DNA of 64,000 nucleotides, taken from the NCBI RefSeq assembly GCF_026153455.1, contig NZ_CP110629.1, forward strand, positions 2,666,001 through 2,730,000, read 5' to 3'. The notes beneath the pieces were generated by a model. That model did not search any database, was not told the DNA's origin, and was given only the letters and a program-made list of their open reading frames with translations. The stretch comes from Marinimicrobium sp. C6131 (GTDB lineage Bacteria; Pseudomonadota; Gammaproteobacteria; Pseudomonadales; Cellvibrionaceae). This document shows positions 53,001-62,360 of the stretch, one piece after another. Each line of letters begins with the position of its first letter. Position 1 is the first letter of the stretch. The position numbers and the translations under genes are program-made.

Positions 53001-56000
53001 CCGTTGGTCAAGGTGGCCAACTCGGTTTGCAGTGGCTCAAGCTGTGCAAGATCCTCGGGATGCTGGCGCCAGCTTTCGATGGTTTTATCCGCATCGAGAA
53101 GCAGGTTCATTTCCTCGGCCATGAAGATCGCCAGCAGCTCGGGATCAATCGCTTTCTGACCTTCGGCCTGGGCTTCCTGCTGTCGCACGAGCGGAGCCAC
53201 AAAAATCTCACGAAGCTCCGCGACCCGCGCCTGGAACTGCCCCAGACGGGGGATTTCCACAGGCTGGCCCTGCTCGATATCGGCCAGGGCGTGGGTGGTA
53301 TAGTCCACCGCGTCGCGCAGCAGTTGCAGAATATCGTCGTTGATATTGACCTGATAGGTCCGCAGCTCTTTGACAAACCGCTCCAACGGCGTGGCCAACT
53401 CCGCAATTGGAGTAATGTTGGCCATATGGGCGCTACCCTTGAGGGTATGCAGCGCCCGCTGAGTGGCGTCGCTCGGCGGCGTAAACAGCGGGGATGCGTC
53501 TTCCATATCCTGAATGTAGCGATCCACCACCTGCAGGTGAGTCAGCGCCTCCACGCCGAAGATTTCCCATAACTGGGTATCGCGGTCGTCATCGTCATCC
53601 GGCTCTACCCCATGGGATGGCTCAGGCGACACACTGCTGTCGGGCTGATCCAGCAACTTCGCATAGGGATCCGCCCCGTCCTTCGCCGGTGCTGTCGACT
53701 CACCGATTGAGACATCGGGCTCCTCACCTTTTGACAGGGCCGCCGCGTACTGCTCGCAAGCCGCGGTCAGGGTCGGGTGGGGATTGGACTGACCGGTGCG
53801 GAACGCCTCGATCATGTCTGGCAGCAGGCTGCGGACTTTTTCTATCACGGCGACGTGATGGTCACCGGGCTGGATGGTACCGTCCAGCACGCGGTTGAGC
53901 ATGTTCTCGATCGCCCAGGCGAGCTCACCAATATCGGTCGCCCCAACCATACGGCCACTGCCTTTCAGGGTATGGAAAGCGCGCCGGAATTCGGTCAGAG
54001 ATTCCTGGTCAGCAAAATTCTGTGCCCAACGGGGAAAGTACTCGGCAATCGCTTCACTGACCTCGCCGGCCTCCTCGATGAAGATTTCCAGGATTTCCTC
54101 ATCAACTTCGTGTTCATCATCGTCGTCCGAGGCGGAGGTATCGACACTATTGGCTTCGGGCTCCGGCTCGCTGGCATCGGCGGCGGCCACTTCGGCCTCC
54201 AGAGCATCGACCGAATAACCGTCTGAAGTGTCATCCGGAGACGGCTGGACCTCGGACTCCTCCTCTGGCGATACATCCTCTGGCGATACATCCTCTGGCG
54301 ATACATCCTCTGGCTCATCCAGCAGCGTCTCGGGGGCCTCGCTTTCAGCGGTGCCAATTGCCGATTCATAGGCGGCACTCAAAGCGGCGGTGTCTTCCTC
54401 AGCATCCAACCCGAGGTCGGAATCGTCTTCGAGCGGTTCCTCTACCGCCGGGGCCTCTTTTTCGGCTGCGGCCTTGGCGGCATGCTGCAGGGACTGGGAA
54501 GGCGTCACGGCATAACCCAGTTGGGCCACGCTCTCTTCGGCAACGCCCAGCAGCAGGTCGTTTTCCTCGGCGTGCTCGCTATTGAAACGCTCCAGGTAGT
54601 ATTCAACGCTGGTAATGGCATCGGCCAGGGTATCCAGCCGGCTCCACTCGGGAGTCACTTCTCCCTTGAGCAGTTGCTCCTCCACAAACCGCGCACAGGC
54701 GCCAATAATCCGGGCCGGTCTCGGCAAGGGGATCATGTCGAGACCGCCGCGGATTTCACGCAGCGTCACCGGTACCGGTTGCAGATGTGAGCGATCCCAC
54801 TGGGAGGCGATGTACTCGACGATGGCGTCCTTGGCCTGCTCCAGGCCACTGCGTGATTCACGCAATACCGACTCCTGGGCCCGGGAAAGATTGAGATCCG
54901 CCTGCTCCCGTGCGGGATCCGCGTCCCGACCGGCATTGGCCACCAGGGTATCCAGGCCGTACTCGATATCCAGCACTTTACCGGCCAGCGCCATCAACTG
55001 GTCATCGCCCAGGTCGCTGTCAGAGTTCACCACCAGCTCAATCGCCGCGCCCTGCTCCAGCACCTGCTTGCGCAGGTCGCCAATCCCCAGTACCGCCATA
55101 GTGTCGGCCACGCGCTTGATAACCGGCAGGGCCTCTTCCAGCGCCTGTTTCCGGTCGGCATCCGACAGGGATACATCCAACGCTTCTTTGACCGCGTCCA
55201 GCTCCCCCTTCAGCGCGGTAACCACCGAACTCATGGCCTCGGCGTCCGGGGCGGACAACAAGTCCTGCGCCGCGTCGCCGTCTTCACCACTCTCACGCCC
55301 TTCCGGCAAAGCACGCTCAAGCTCGTAGCGATCGTAAATCACCTGCAAATGGGAGCCACTGGCAAAGCCCGGCGAGTGCTTACCCGAACGGGCCACGTAG
55401 TACAGCAGGTTCTTGAGCAGTTGATCATCCGCCGGGGCAGCCAACACTTTGGTGCCGTGCGCGAGCAGTTGTTTCAACTCCCGATCCAGTTGACGCAGAA
55501 GGTTCTTGATCGAAACACTCGACTCGATGGCATCCATTTCCAGCGCTTCGATCAGTGCCAGGCAAATGTGCCAGAGCGACTGGCGGGCCGTACCCCGCGT
55601 CAGTTTGTGCAGCCGCTCAAACACTTTTTTCAGGTAAGCGAGATTTTCATCCGGGTTCACGCCCCGGATAAAACCCGCGGCAGCGTACTGGTACATCTGG
55701 CGCAGTTTGCGCACTGTATCCTTGAACTGGGCATCGTTCGCCAACAGTGGCAGGCGCTCTCCGGAGACCTCCCGCGCCGGCCCAAGATAGGGGCTGAACA
55801 GCTTGGTCTCGGTCAGCAGACTTTCGCCGCGAACCGCGCGCAAGTCGTTGAGCAACGGCAGTACGATAACCGGGTTGTCGCGACGGGTGGTCTTGACCTT
55901 TTCGAGGTAGACCGGAAATTGCAGGATGGCCCGCATCAACACTTCCTGAGCCTCGGCGGTATTGGCCACACTGTCATTGATCATGGCCTGAGCGAGATTC

Positions 56001-56212
56001 TCCATCTCCTCAGCCATCATGGCCGCACCATAGAACTCCACCATCTGCAGACTACCGTGCACCTGGTGAATGTGTGTCAGGCAAAAACGCAGGCGCGCCT
56101 CATCCTTCGGGTTCTCCACGTAGGATTCCAGAGCATCGCGCGCTTCTTTCAGGGTGTCGGTAATTTCATGAACCACCCAATCCAAGGCAGCAAAGTTACG
56201 GCTGTCTGACAT
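50051..56212 (-). CDS. chpA: Hybrid chemosensory histidine kinase ChpA
   Basis: A 2053-residue CheA-like kinase of the type IV pilus (Pil-Chp) system. There are several Hpt domains: a degenerate one at the N-terminus, and clear ones with HTLKG near residues 745, 920 and 1298. The CheA core follows: dimerisation region, ATPase (EHMLRNAVDHGIE near 1634) and CheW-like domain. A receiver ends the protein (VVDDSVTVRKVTG near 1934, acceptor D about 1979 in LLDIEMPRMDGFEV). Ser/Glu/Asp-rich low-complexity linkers separate the Hpt domains. GAGGA precedes the chosen ATG 9 bases upstream. Confidence 0.96.
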   Translation of the reverse strand: MSDSRNFAALDWVVHEITDTLKEARDALESYVENPKDEARLRFCLTHIHQVHGSLQMVEFYGAAMMAEEMENLAQAMINDSVANTAEAQEVLMRAILQFPVYLEKVKTTRRDNPVIVLPLLNDLRAVRGESLLTETKLFSPYLGPAREVSGERLPLLANDAQFKDTVRKLRQMYQYAAAGFIRGVNPDENLAYLKKVFERLHKLTRGTARQSLWHICLALIEALEMDAIESSVSIKNLLRQLDRELKQLLAHGTKVLAAPADDQLLKNLLYYVARSGKHSPGFASGSHLQVIYDRYELERALPEGRESGEDGDAAQDLLSAPDAEAMSSVVTALKGELDAVKEALDVSLSDADRKQALEEALPVIKRVADTMAVLGIGDLRKQVLEQGAAIELVVNSDSDLGDDQLMALAGKVLDIEYGLDTLVANAGRDADPAREQADLNLSRAQESVLRESRSGLEQAKDAIVEYIASQWDRSHLQPVPVTLREIRGGLDMIPLPRPARIIGACARFVEEQLLKGEVTPEWSRLDTLADAITSVEYYLERFNSEHAEENDLLLGVAEESVAQLGYAVTPSQSLQHAAKAAAEKEAPAVEEPLEDDSDLGLDAEEDTAALSAAYESAIGTAESEAPETLLDEPEDVSPEDVSPEDVSPEEESEVQPSPDDTSDGYSVDALEAEVAAADASEPEPEANSVDTSASDDDDEHEVDEEILEIFIEEAGEVSEAIAEYFPRWAQNFADQESLTEFRRAFHTLKGSGRMVGATDIGELAWAIENMLNRVLDGTIQPGDHHVAVIEKVRSLLPDMIEAFRTGQSNPHPTLTAACEQYAAALSKGEEPDVSIGESTAPAKDGADPYAKLLDQPDSSVSPEPSHGVEPDDDDDRDTQLWEIFGVEALTHLQVVDRYIQDMEDASPLFTPPSDATQRALHTLKGSAHMANITPIAELATPLERFVKELRTYQVNINDDILQLLRDAVDYTTHALADIEQGQPVEIPRLGQFQARVAELREIFVAPLVRQQEAQAEGQKAIDPELLAIFMAEEMNLLLDADKTIESWRQHPEDLAQLEPLQTELATLTNGALHANLPPMAELGDKLYRIYGGIQQGFIPCDDALCQQLIDAHMALLDLVDAVAVGQNLEPAPDAVQAPLDRLLENLPPDAPDAQPEATSVDQEPSTAGEEVSAIAEESASIDEAPSAFVEEPSAFVEEPSAVEEESSATEEESSAVDGAPSSATEPPSASASSEPAAPAAESAQEQADDADDGVDEEILEIFLEEADDLMEDIDRALTEWQEDWSNPDLPEELKRSLHTLKGGARLSGITDVGDLAHDFETLLIGMRERDTIDRAFFQRLTDFQDKIHAGVARVRSQMAGDAPDEAAEPPPPSATAPQSGGPVPVARDPETGNVVPFTPKPKPGNTATSAPVPPSGGAISASGGGNGGAQVQHLAARRSGPQEVVRVSAELLEELVNLAGETSITRGRIEEQVGDLGLAIDEMDSTIVRLQEQLRRLDIETEAQVIFRQEQMEAHEEFDPLEMDRYSQLQQLSRSLMESASDLLDLKNTLSDKNRDTETLLLQQSRINTDLQEGLMRSRMVPFSRLVPRLRRIVRQAATELGKDVEFELDNVEGELDRSVLERMVAPLEHMLRNAVDHGIETADQRAAAGKPAAGRIMLSLAREGGDVVLRLADDGRGINLDRVRAKAVERGLMTEDAQLSDRDIMQFILHAGFSTADKVTQISGRGVGMDVVHSEIKQLGGSMFINSESGRGSEFIVRLPFTVSVNRALMIQIGDDYYAVPLNTIEGIVRVSPFELEHYYSDESARFEYAGEEYQVRYLGAMLDSDARPKLDGQSLPLPVVLVRSAEHTVALQVDRLLGSSEIVVKTLGMQFSSVSGVSGATVMGDGSVVVILDPHALMREKLALGMPNATLLEPTETPYGRDDEQEKVVMVVDDSVTVRKVTGRFLEREGFRVITAKDGAEALLTLQDHIPDVMLLDIEMPRMDGFEVASNMRSSSRLKDIPIIMITSRTGEKHRERAFNIGVDKYMGKPYQEELLLNNIRELLETTQAY
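54261..54314. repeat. 15-bp tandem repeat inside chpA
   Basis: Three perfect copies of TCCTCTGGCGATACA plus 9 bases of a fourth encode the repeated pentapeptide EDVSP in an acidic linker before the Hpt domain near residue 745. The repeat keeps the frame, so copy-number change would only alter linker length. Confidence 0.9.
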
Positions 56213-56224
56213 GCGGAGCATTCC

Positions 56225-57088
56225 TCATTGTTTTTGTCGCTCTTCGCGCACATAGGCTTGCACTTCATCGCCTACCACGCGGCGCAGTTCCGGGTGTTCC
56301 CAGTCCACGGCTTCCCCCAGTCCGATAATCAATACGCCGCCAGGCTTGAGGCGGTCCGCAAACGCATTGAGGATATCCCGCCGCAGCCAGCGGCGGAAAT
56401 AGACCAGCAGGTTCTGACAGAAAATGACGTCCATTTTGATCACAGGCATGGTCCGGATTCGGGTGATGTTGCCTTGACTGAAACAGACACGATCGCGCAA
56501 CTTTCCCACCACTTCGTACTGACCGTCATCCGCACGCGTCAGATAACGCTGGACTTCTTCCGGGTACAGTGGTTCGAGCTTGCGCTGTGGATAGCGCGCC
56601 TGGCGCGCCTGCGTTAGTGCCGACTGACTGATGTCCGTGGCGGTTATGCCGTAGTAAGGGGCCAGGTTGGCCAGTTCAAAGCAGTCATTGGCCACCATCG
56701 CCAACGAGTAGGGCTCTTCACCACTGGCGCAGCCCACGCTCCAGATATCGAAGCTGTTATCCAACTGACGATTGTTGATCTGCTGTTGCAAAAACCGGCG
56801 CACGTATTCGAGTGAGGGACGGTGGCGGAAAAAACTGGTTTCCTTGACGGTGAGTCGGTCCACCAGTACAGACCACTCCATCAAGCCGGACAGACCATCC
56901 GTGACGTCATGAAAATACTGGTTGTAGTCTTCGCAACCCAGCTCCCGCATACGGATGGCCACCTGCGACTGCAGAAGGGTTTTCTGCTGAGTCGACAGCT
57001 GAATACCCGTGCGCTCCTCCAGCAGCTTGCTCCATTGAACAAACTGGCTTTCGGACAAGTCAGTCGGCGCTTGCAGGGACCAAACCAT
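56225..57088 (-). CDS. pilK: CheR-type methyltransferase PilK
   Basis: A 287-residue CheR methyltransferase that should methylate glutamates of PilJ. The N-terminal helical domain is followed by VKETSFFRHRPSLEYVRRFL, the SAM-binding IWSVGCASGEEPYSLAMVAN and DVIFCQNLLVYF (the NxLxYF motif). It lies between pilJ and chpA, as in Pseudomonas. Confidence 0.94.
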   Translation of the reverse strand: MVWSLQAPTDLSESQFVQWSKLLEERTGIQLSTQQKTLLQSQVAIRMRELGCEDYNQYFHDVTDGLSGLMEWSVLVDRLTVKETSFFRHRPSLEYVRRFLQQQINNRQLDNSFDIWSVGCASGEEPYSLAMVANDCFELANLAPYYGITATDISQSALTQARQARYPQRKLEPLYPEEVQRYLTRADDGQYEVVGKLRDRVCFSQGNITRIRTMPVIKMDVIFCQNLLVYFRRWLRRDILNAFADRLKPGGVLIIGLGEAVDWEHPELRRVVGDEVQAYVREERQKQ

Positions 57089-57146
57089 AAGGTTTCTCTA
57101 GGCCTTAAGTGCCACCGCCCAGGTCAGGCCCGGGCAGTGCACGTGA

Positions 57147-59411
57147 TTACACCAGTTCGCGATCAGAACGGGGCTTCTCGTGACGCTCATCCCTGTCGTC
57201 CTCATCCTCCGGCAACACCTGATCATCCAGTTCGATAACGTCGGACTCGTCGACTTCCGCCAGGCCTTCGCCGTCCTCGGGGAAATCGAAACTTTCGATG
57301 CTATCCGCTTCGTCATTCAGGTCGGCAAACGCATCGTCATCGCTTCGCGCGGGTGACGCAGACTCCCGGCGCGGGATCGACGTTTCATCCGACTCTTCCT
57401 CCGGCAGTTTGAAACCGGCAACCGATTCGCGCAGATCCAACGCCATTTCAGCCAGATTACCAATCGACTGGGCCGTAGCACTGGTACCGGCGGAGGTCTG
57501 GGTGGTAATTTCCTGAATCACGTTCATCGTGTTGGAAATATGACCCGCCGAGGAGGCCTGTTGACGGGCGGCGTTCGAAATGTTCTGGATCAATTCCGCC
57601 AGGTTGTTGGATACCGTTTCAATCTCTTCCAGGGCGACACCGGCGTCCTGCGCCAGGCGGGCACCGCGGACCACCTCTGAAGTGGTCTGTTCCATGGAGA
57701 TAACCGCTTCGTTGGTATCGTTCTGAATGGTTTTTACCAGCGCCTCAATCTGCTTGGTGGCAGCGGCTGAACGTTCCGCCAGTCGCTGCACTTCGTCCGC
57801 AACCACCGCGAAACCGCGGCCTGCATCACCGGCCATAGAGGCCTGAATCGCGGCGTTCAAAGCCAGAATATTGGTTTGGTCGGCAATGTCGTTAATCAAC
57901 GATACGATGTCACCAATTTCCTGGGACGATTCACCCAGTCGTTTGATTCGCTTCGACGTATCCTGAATCTGTTCGCGAATGGTATCCATACCATTGATGG
58001 TGTTCTGTACCACCTTGGCACCGTTGGTCGCGATGGATACCGCTCGCTCCGCTACCGCAGCCGACTCGGCGGCGTTGGCGGAAACCTGGTCAATGGTCAC
58101 GGCCATTTCGTTTACCGCCGCTGAAGCGCCGGCGATTTCCTGGGCCTGGTGCTCGGAGGCCTCGGCCAGGTGCAGGGCGGTCTGCTGGGTCTCCTGGGCA
58201 GCAGCGGATACGTTCACTGCCGTTTCATTGATTCGGGCTACCAGAATCCGTAACTGGTCAATCGTGAAGTTGATCGAGTCGGCAATCGCACCGGTGAAAT
58301 CCTCCGTCACCGTGGCGGTAGTGGTCAGGTCACCGTCGGCCAGATCGGCCAGCTCGTCCAGCAGACGCAGAATCGCGTTCTGGTTCCGCTCGTTGGTTTC
58401 CGCGGTTTCGCTCAGACGACGGCGGGTGCTGCGCAGCAGCAGGATACCAATCGCCGCCAAGCACAATGCGGCGGCAATGGCCAGCGCGAGAATGGTCAGA
58501 TTGTTGGGTTGGCGCAACGGCGCCTGCTCGGCAATCCGGTCAGAAATGTCCGAAACGGTCTCAAGCAACATCGGAGTGCTGTCGAGCAGCGCTTCGTTGG
58601 CCTGCAGGGCATCGAGCAGGGCGGGCGAGCCTTCAAAAATTTCCTGGATCGAACTGTTAACAAAATCAAACAGCGACGCGATCTCGGACAGCGATTCCTG
58701 GGCTTCCTCGTCGGTAATCTGGGTGATGCGCATGGCCACGTCGCCTTCCTGCATCGCCGTCAGTACACGTCCGTAGATGTTGGCATCCAGGTTGAACTGA
58801 TCCGCGGCGCGGGAGGCGTCGGCGTCACCACGCAACATCTTGTCCACATTTCGACCGATACGCTCGGCACGCCAGCTCTGCATCTGCGCCTGGGACACCT
58901 GCTCCGGCGGGGCATCATTCTCGAGCAGGATTTCCACAATATTGTTGTGCTCCGCCTGGAGTTCCGGCAGCGAGTCGTTCAGGGTCCGACCCACTTCGTT
59001 CAGGAAGACAATCGTATCGCGGTTGGTCAGAATGGTGTTGGCGTTTTCCCGAACGCCGTTCCAGACCTGCGCGTAGGCATTGAACTCGCGGCTCAACTGT
59101 GAGCGGGTGCGAGGGTCGCTGGAGCGCAGCGAATCCCAGGTGGCGCCCATGGTCGAGACGACCTGTCCCAGTTCATCAAACGCTTCTTCATCACCTTCAA
59201 TGGCGTCCCGTGACAGGGCCGTCAGACGGTATGACTGGGCACGCAATTCAGCGGCCTGCTGCAGGTATTCCTGATCTCGTTCCAAGCCCTGCTGCACCAT
59301 GACGTAGGTGACGGGGATCAAAACCAGAAAGCCGATCAGCAAGACCACCAGTACAACCATCGCCGGGTTCGCCCGGACGTTGGCAAACAGGTTTCTGGAC
59401 TCGGTTTTCAT
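57147..59411 (-). CDS. pilJ: Methyl-accepting chemotaxis protein PilJ
   Basis: A 754-residue receptor with an N-terminal membrane helix (VVLVVLLIGFLVLIPVTYVM), a periplasmic PilJ-type helical domain (about 45-300), a second helix (LTILALAIAAALCLAAIGIL), HAMP and a signalling domain with the conserved hairpin ADQTNILALNAAIQASMAGD and EVQRLAERSAAATKQIE. It senses surface or pilus signals for twitching. The acidic tail of about 80 residues after FKLPEEE (DDDAFADLNDEADSIESFDF and on) makes it longer than Pseudomonas PilJ. Confidence 0.95.
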   Translation of the reverse strand: MKTESRNLFANVRANPAMVVLVVLLIGFLVLIPVTYVMVQQGLERDQEYLQQAAELRAQSYRLTALSRDAIEGDEEAFDELGQVVSTMGATWDSLRSSDPRTRSQLSREFNAYAQVWNGVRENANTILTNRDTIVFLNEVGRTLNDSLPELQAEHNNIVEILLENDAPPEQVSQAQMQSWRAERIGRNVDKMLRGDADASRAADQFNLDANIYGRVLTAMQEGDVAMRITQITDEEAQESLSEIASLFDFVNSSIQEIFEGSPALLDALQANEALLDSTPMLLETVSDISDRIAEQAPLRQPNNLTILALAIAAALCLAAIGILLLRSTRRRLSETAETNERNQNAILRLLDELADLADGDLTTTATVTEDFTGAIADSINFTIDQLRILVARINETAVNVSAAAQETQQTALHLAEASEHQAQEIAGASAAVNEMAVTIDQVSANAAESAAVAERAVSIATNGAKVVQNTINGMDTIREQIQDTSKRIKRLGESSQEIGDIVSLINDIADQTNILALNAAIQASMAGDAGRGFAVVADEVQRLAERSAAATKQIEALVKTIQNDTNEAVISMEQTTSEVVRGARLAQDAGVALEEIETVSNNLAELIQNISNAARQQASSAGHISNTMNVIQEITTQTSAGTSATAQSIGNLAEMALDLRESVAGFKLPEEESDETSIPRRESASPARSDDDAFADLNDEADSIESFDFPEDGEGLAEVDESDVIELDDQVLPEDEDDRDERHEKPRSDRELV

Positions 59412-59523
59412 GTAAGCACTCCTGAAGGTGACGTGACGCCTTATTGTTGTTCCTGATTGTGATAATTATGATCGACCGGGACTCATTGGCCCCGAGCAAC
59501 CCTGATGACCGCCCCTCGGCCAG

Positions 59524-60066
59524 CTAACTGCGGGCGGCATTGATAAAGCGCGGATCCTGCGCCAGAAACGCCGGGCGAAAGACGGTCCAGCGCTGTCCGT
59601 TATGTTCGAAACTGCCCTCGGTGAAGGGCTGGATAACCGCATCGACAGGGCCGGATTCGGCCTGATACTCGTCCGTAGGAAAATGCTGCATGCCAAATAC
59701 CTGGTCCACCATCAATCCGCTGTACAGGGTTTCGGTTTCCAGCACCAACACCCGTCGCTGCTTGCGTCCGCCGCTCAACTGAGCCCCGAAAAACGCGGCG
59801 AGATCAAACAGCGGCAGCAGGCGGCCACGCACGTTAGCCACGCCGCGCACCCAGGATTGAACGCCGGGAAGGTGGGTATAAGGAGGGATTTCCAGCATTT
59901 CCGAAATTTCGCCCATCGGCACGGCAAAGCGCTGCCCCATCAACATGAACCCGATGCCGCTCCAGTGCGGCCGAATATCGAGCTGTGCCGGCAGACCTCG
60001 CGCCGCGCTGCGGCTGCGTTGGGCCAGGTCAACCAGGGAGTCAAAGGCTGTCTGGGAATCAGACAT
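59524..60066 (-). CDS. pilI: CheW-like adaptor PilI
   Basis: A 180-residue CheW-domain protein (GIGFMLMGQRFAVPMGEISE, VRGVANVRGRLLPLFDLAAF) that couples PilJ to ChpA. Gene order pilG-pilH-pilI-pilJ supports the name. 112 bp separate it from pilJ, without a gene. Confidence 0.93.
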   Translation of the reverse strand: MSDSQTAFDSLVDLAQRSRSAARGLPAQLDIRPHWSGIGFMLMGQRFAVPMGEISEMLEIPPYTHLPGVQSWVRGVANVRGRLLPLFDLAAFFGAQLSGGRKQRRVLVLETETLYSGLMVDQVFGMQHFPTDEYQAESGPVDAVIQPFTEGSFEHNGQRWTVFRPAFLAQDPRFINAARS

Positions 60067-60101
60067 GGTTACCGCCTGTCTCGTTGTGTCCGGTCATCCT
60101 T

Positions 60102-60464
60102 TTACTGAGTCACTTTGGCAATGGCGGCGTTGAGCGTTTCCGCTGTCACCGGCTTGACCAGAAAGTCCCGAGCGCCCTGACGCATCCCCCAGACCCGATC
60201 AGTCTGCTGGTCTTTGGTGGTCACAATAATAACCGGGATGTGGGCGGTTTCGGGTGCCTTAGTGAGCTGGCGAGTGGCCTGAAACCCGTTGAGACCGGGC
60301 ATGACAATATCCATCAACACCACATCGGGGAGCTCTTTCTTGGCCAGGGAGATACCGGCCTCACCGGTTTCTGCCGTCAGGGCTTCATGGCCCTGCTTCT
60401 CCAGCATGGAGCTCAATTTGTAAATTTCGGTGGGAGAGTCGTCGATGATTAGTACTCTGGCCAT
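60102..60464 (-). CDS. pilH: Response regulator PilH
   Basis: A 120-residue single receiver domain. The acidic pair is D8/D9 (VLIIDDSP), the phospho-acceptor is D52 (VVLMDIVMPGLNGF), and the KP motif is LVKPVTAETLN. In Pseudomonas PilH opposes PilG in pilus retraction control. It lies 112 bp after pilG. Confidence 0.93.
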   Translation of the reverse strand: MARVLIIDDSPTEIYKLSSMLEKQGHEALTAETGEAGISLAKKELPDVVLMDIVMPGLNGFQATRQLTKAPETAHIPVIIVTTKDQQTDRVWGMRQGARDFLVKPVTAETLNAAIAKVTQ

Positions 60465-60576
60465 AATATCCCCAAATTGATGAGTCAGTCATAAATTGCA
60501 TTGTTGTCGTTATTCAGGCGATGCCGTAGCGATGCGCCTCGCCCGAGATCGTCTGCGTACCCGTTACGCGGTGTAT

Positions 60577-60972
60577 TCAGGACGCTTCGGCTTGCTTCAC
60601 GTGCGCTTCAATTGCGCCCAACAGCTCACTTTTGCTGAACGGTTTGGTCAGGTACTGATCGGAACCGACAATACGGCCCTTGGCCTTGTCGAACAGACCG
60701 TCCTTACTGGAGAGCATGATGACCGGGGTGCGCTTGAAGTCGCTGTTATTCTTGATCAGTGCACAGGTCTGATAGCCGTCCAGGCGAGGCATCATGATAT
60801 CGACGAAAATGATGTCCGGACGGGTATCGGCGATTTTGGCCAGGGCATCAAAACCATCCGTCGCCGTCACAACCGTGCAGCCGGCTTTTTTGAGCAGGGT
60901 TTCGGCGGTTCGACGGATCGTTTTACTGTCGTCGATCACCATGACTTTCAGGCTTTCCAAACTTACGTCCAT
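60577..60972 (-). CDS. pilG: Response regulator PilG
   Basis: A 131-residue receiver with D14/D15 (VMVIDDSKT), acceptor D58 (IIFVDIMMPRLDGYQ) and LTKPFSKSELLGAI. It is the first gene of the Pil-Chp operon and promotes pilus extension in relatives. The start MDVSLESLKVMVID is chosen; the frame extending to 61074 lacks a ribosome site and overlaps the Vfr-like site. Confidence 0.93.
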   Translation of the reverse strand: MDVSLESLKVMVIDDSKTIRRTAETLLKKAGCTVVTATDGFDALAKIADTRPDIIFVDIMMPRLDGYQTCALIKNNSDFKRTPVIMLSSKDGLFDKAKGRIVGSDQYLTKPFSKSELLGAIEAHVKQAEAS

Positions 60973-61377
60973 ACTTTCTGACCTTAGCCTCGTTGCCGCA
61001 TCGCTTATATTCCCGATTATTTTCGGGCTTTTCAGCACCGCGGTCATTGTTATGTTCGCCACTTTTTGTGACACGAGTCACATATTGCACCCATTAGCCG
61101 GGACAAGTGCTTCACGCGAGCAGGTGGTACAGTTAAAACGAACTTTTAACACAGTTTTTAAGGTATATCTATAACCAACTGAATATATAAGATTTTCGTT
61201 AGTGAACCGTGTTTATTATGCTTTAGCCTTATTTTGGCGACAGGTCCCGATCCTGGCAATTTCCCGCCAGCTAAAGTGGTCGTGCTTGCGTTCTACCGTC
61301 CGAGGGCTTAACTTTAGCGCGCAAAACGGCAGGCGGCAATACAGCCACATCCCCACTCATATCCGGAAAACGTTTGT
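60973..61377. other. Divergent control region pilG / gshB
   Basis: About 405 bp without a gene separate the two divergent operons. It holds the CRP/Vfr-like site described separately, an AT-rich tract (about 61130-61230) that probably contains promoters, and a possible -10 TATTAT at 61214. No RNA gene was recognised. Confidence 0.6.
61067..61082. promoter_or_regulatory. CRP/Vfr-type binding site
   Basis: TGTGA-CACGAG-TCACA is a perfect match to the TGTGA-N6-TCACA consensus. It lies 95 bp upstream of pilG. Vfr, the Pseudomonas CRP homologue, is known to control type IV pilus and Chp genes, so cAMP control of this operon is likely. Confidence 0.8.
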
Positions 61378-62325
61378 ATGACCCTTTCTCTTGGCGTGAT
61401 CATGGACCCTATCGACCAGATCACCTTTTACAAGGACACCACGCTGGCGCTGCTGCTGGCCGCTCAGGAGCGGGGCTGGGACCTGCACTACATGGAGCAG
61501 TCCGACCTGTATCTGGACAGAGGGCAGGCCCGGGCGAGCACCCGACCGCTGCTGGTCATGGACGATGAAAACCACTGGTTTGAGCTGGGCCCGCGTCAGG
61601 AGCGCCCGCTGGCTGAACTCGATATACTCCTGATGCGCAAGGACCCGCCATTTGACAATGAATTCACCTACAGCACCTACATTCTGGAGGCGGCCCAGCG
61701 CGAGGGAAGCCTGGTGGTCAACGACCCTCAGAGTCTGCGGGACTGTAACGAGAAGATTTTTGCCACCCGTTTCCCCCAATGCTGCCCGCCCCTGATTGTC
61801 AGCCGGGACCCGGCACGACTGCGTCAATTCCACCGGGACCAGGAAGACGTCATTTTCAAGCCTCTGGATGGTATGGGCGGCAGCCGTATTTTCCGCTGTA
61901 GAGCCGACGACCCCAACGTCAGTGTGATCCTGGAGACCCTCACCGATTTCGGCACCCAGATGGTGATGGCGCAGCGCTACCTGCCGGCCATCACCGAAGG
62001 CGACAAGCGCATTCTCGTGGTCGACGGGGAGGCGGTGCCCTACAGCCTGGCCCGAATACCCGCCAGCGGCGAAACCCGGGGCAACCTGGCCGCCGGCGGG
62101 CGGGGCGTTGCCCAGCCGTTGACCGACCGGGATCGCTGGATTGTGGCGCAGGTCGCACCCACGCTCAGGGAAAAAGGGTTACTCTTTGTCGGACTGGACG
62201 TCATCGGTGACTACCTGACCGAGATCAATGTCACCAGCCCAACCTGTGTGCGAGAGATTGATAAGGCGTTTGACACCCGGATTGGGGCCCGATTGATGGA
62301 TGCCATTGAGCGACGTCTGCCCTGA
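61378..62325 (+). CDS. gshB: Glutathione synthetase
   Basis: A 315-residue ATP-grasp ligase joining gamma-glutamylcysteine and glycine. It begins MTLSLGVIMDPIDQITFYKD. DVIFKPLDGMGGSRIFR, QRYLPAITEGDKRILVVDGE and EINVTSPTCVREID are typical. It heads gshB-tonB-yqgE-ruvX, the arrangement of Pseudomonas. Confidence 0.97.
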   Translation: MTLSLGVIMDPIDQITFYKDTTLALLLAAQERGWDLHYMEQSDLYLDRGQARASTRPLLVMDDENHWFELGPRQERPLAELDILLMRKDPPFDNEFTYSTYILEAAQREGSLVVNDPQSLRDCNEKIFATRFPQCCPPLIVSRDPARLRQFHRDQEDVIFKPLDGMGGSRIFRCRADDPNVSVILETLTDFGTQMVMAQRYLPAITEGDKRILVVDGEAVPYSLARIPASGETRGNLAAGGRGVAQPLTDRDRWIVAQVAPTLREKGLLFVGLDVIGDYLTEINVTSPTCVREIDKAFDTRIGARLMDAIERRLP

Positions 62326-62360
62326 TCGCCATTGCTGAACGAGCTGCCGCACCGATTACT

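Noticed and set aside
54261..54314. Tandem repeats in chpA as a CRISPR-like array
   Set aside because: The copies are contiguous, without spacers, and stay in the reading frame of chpA.
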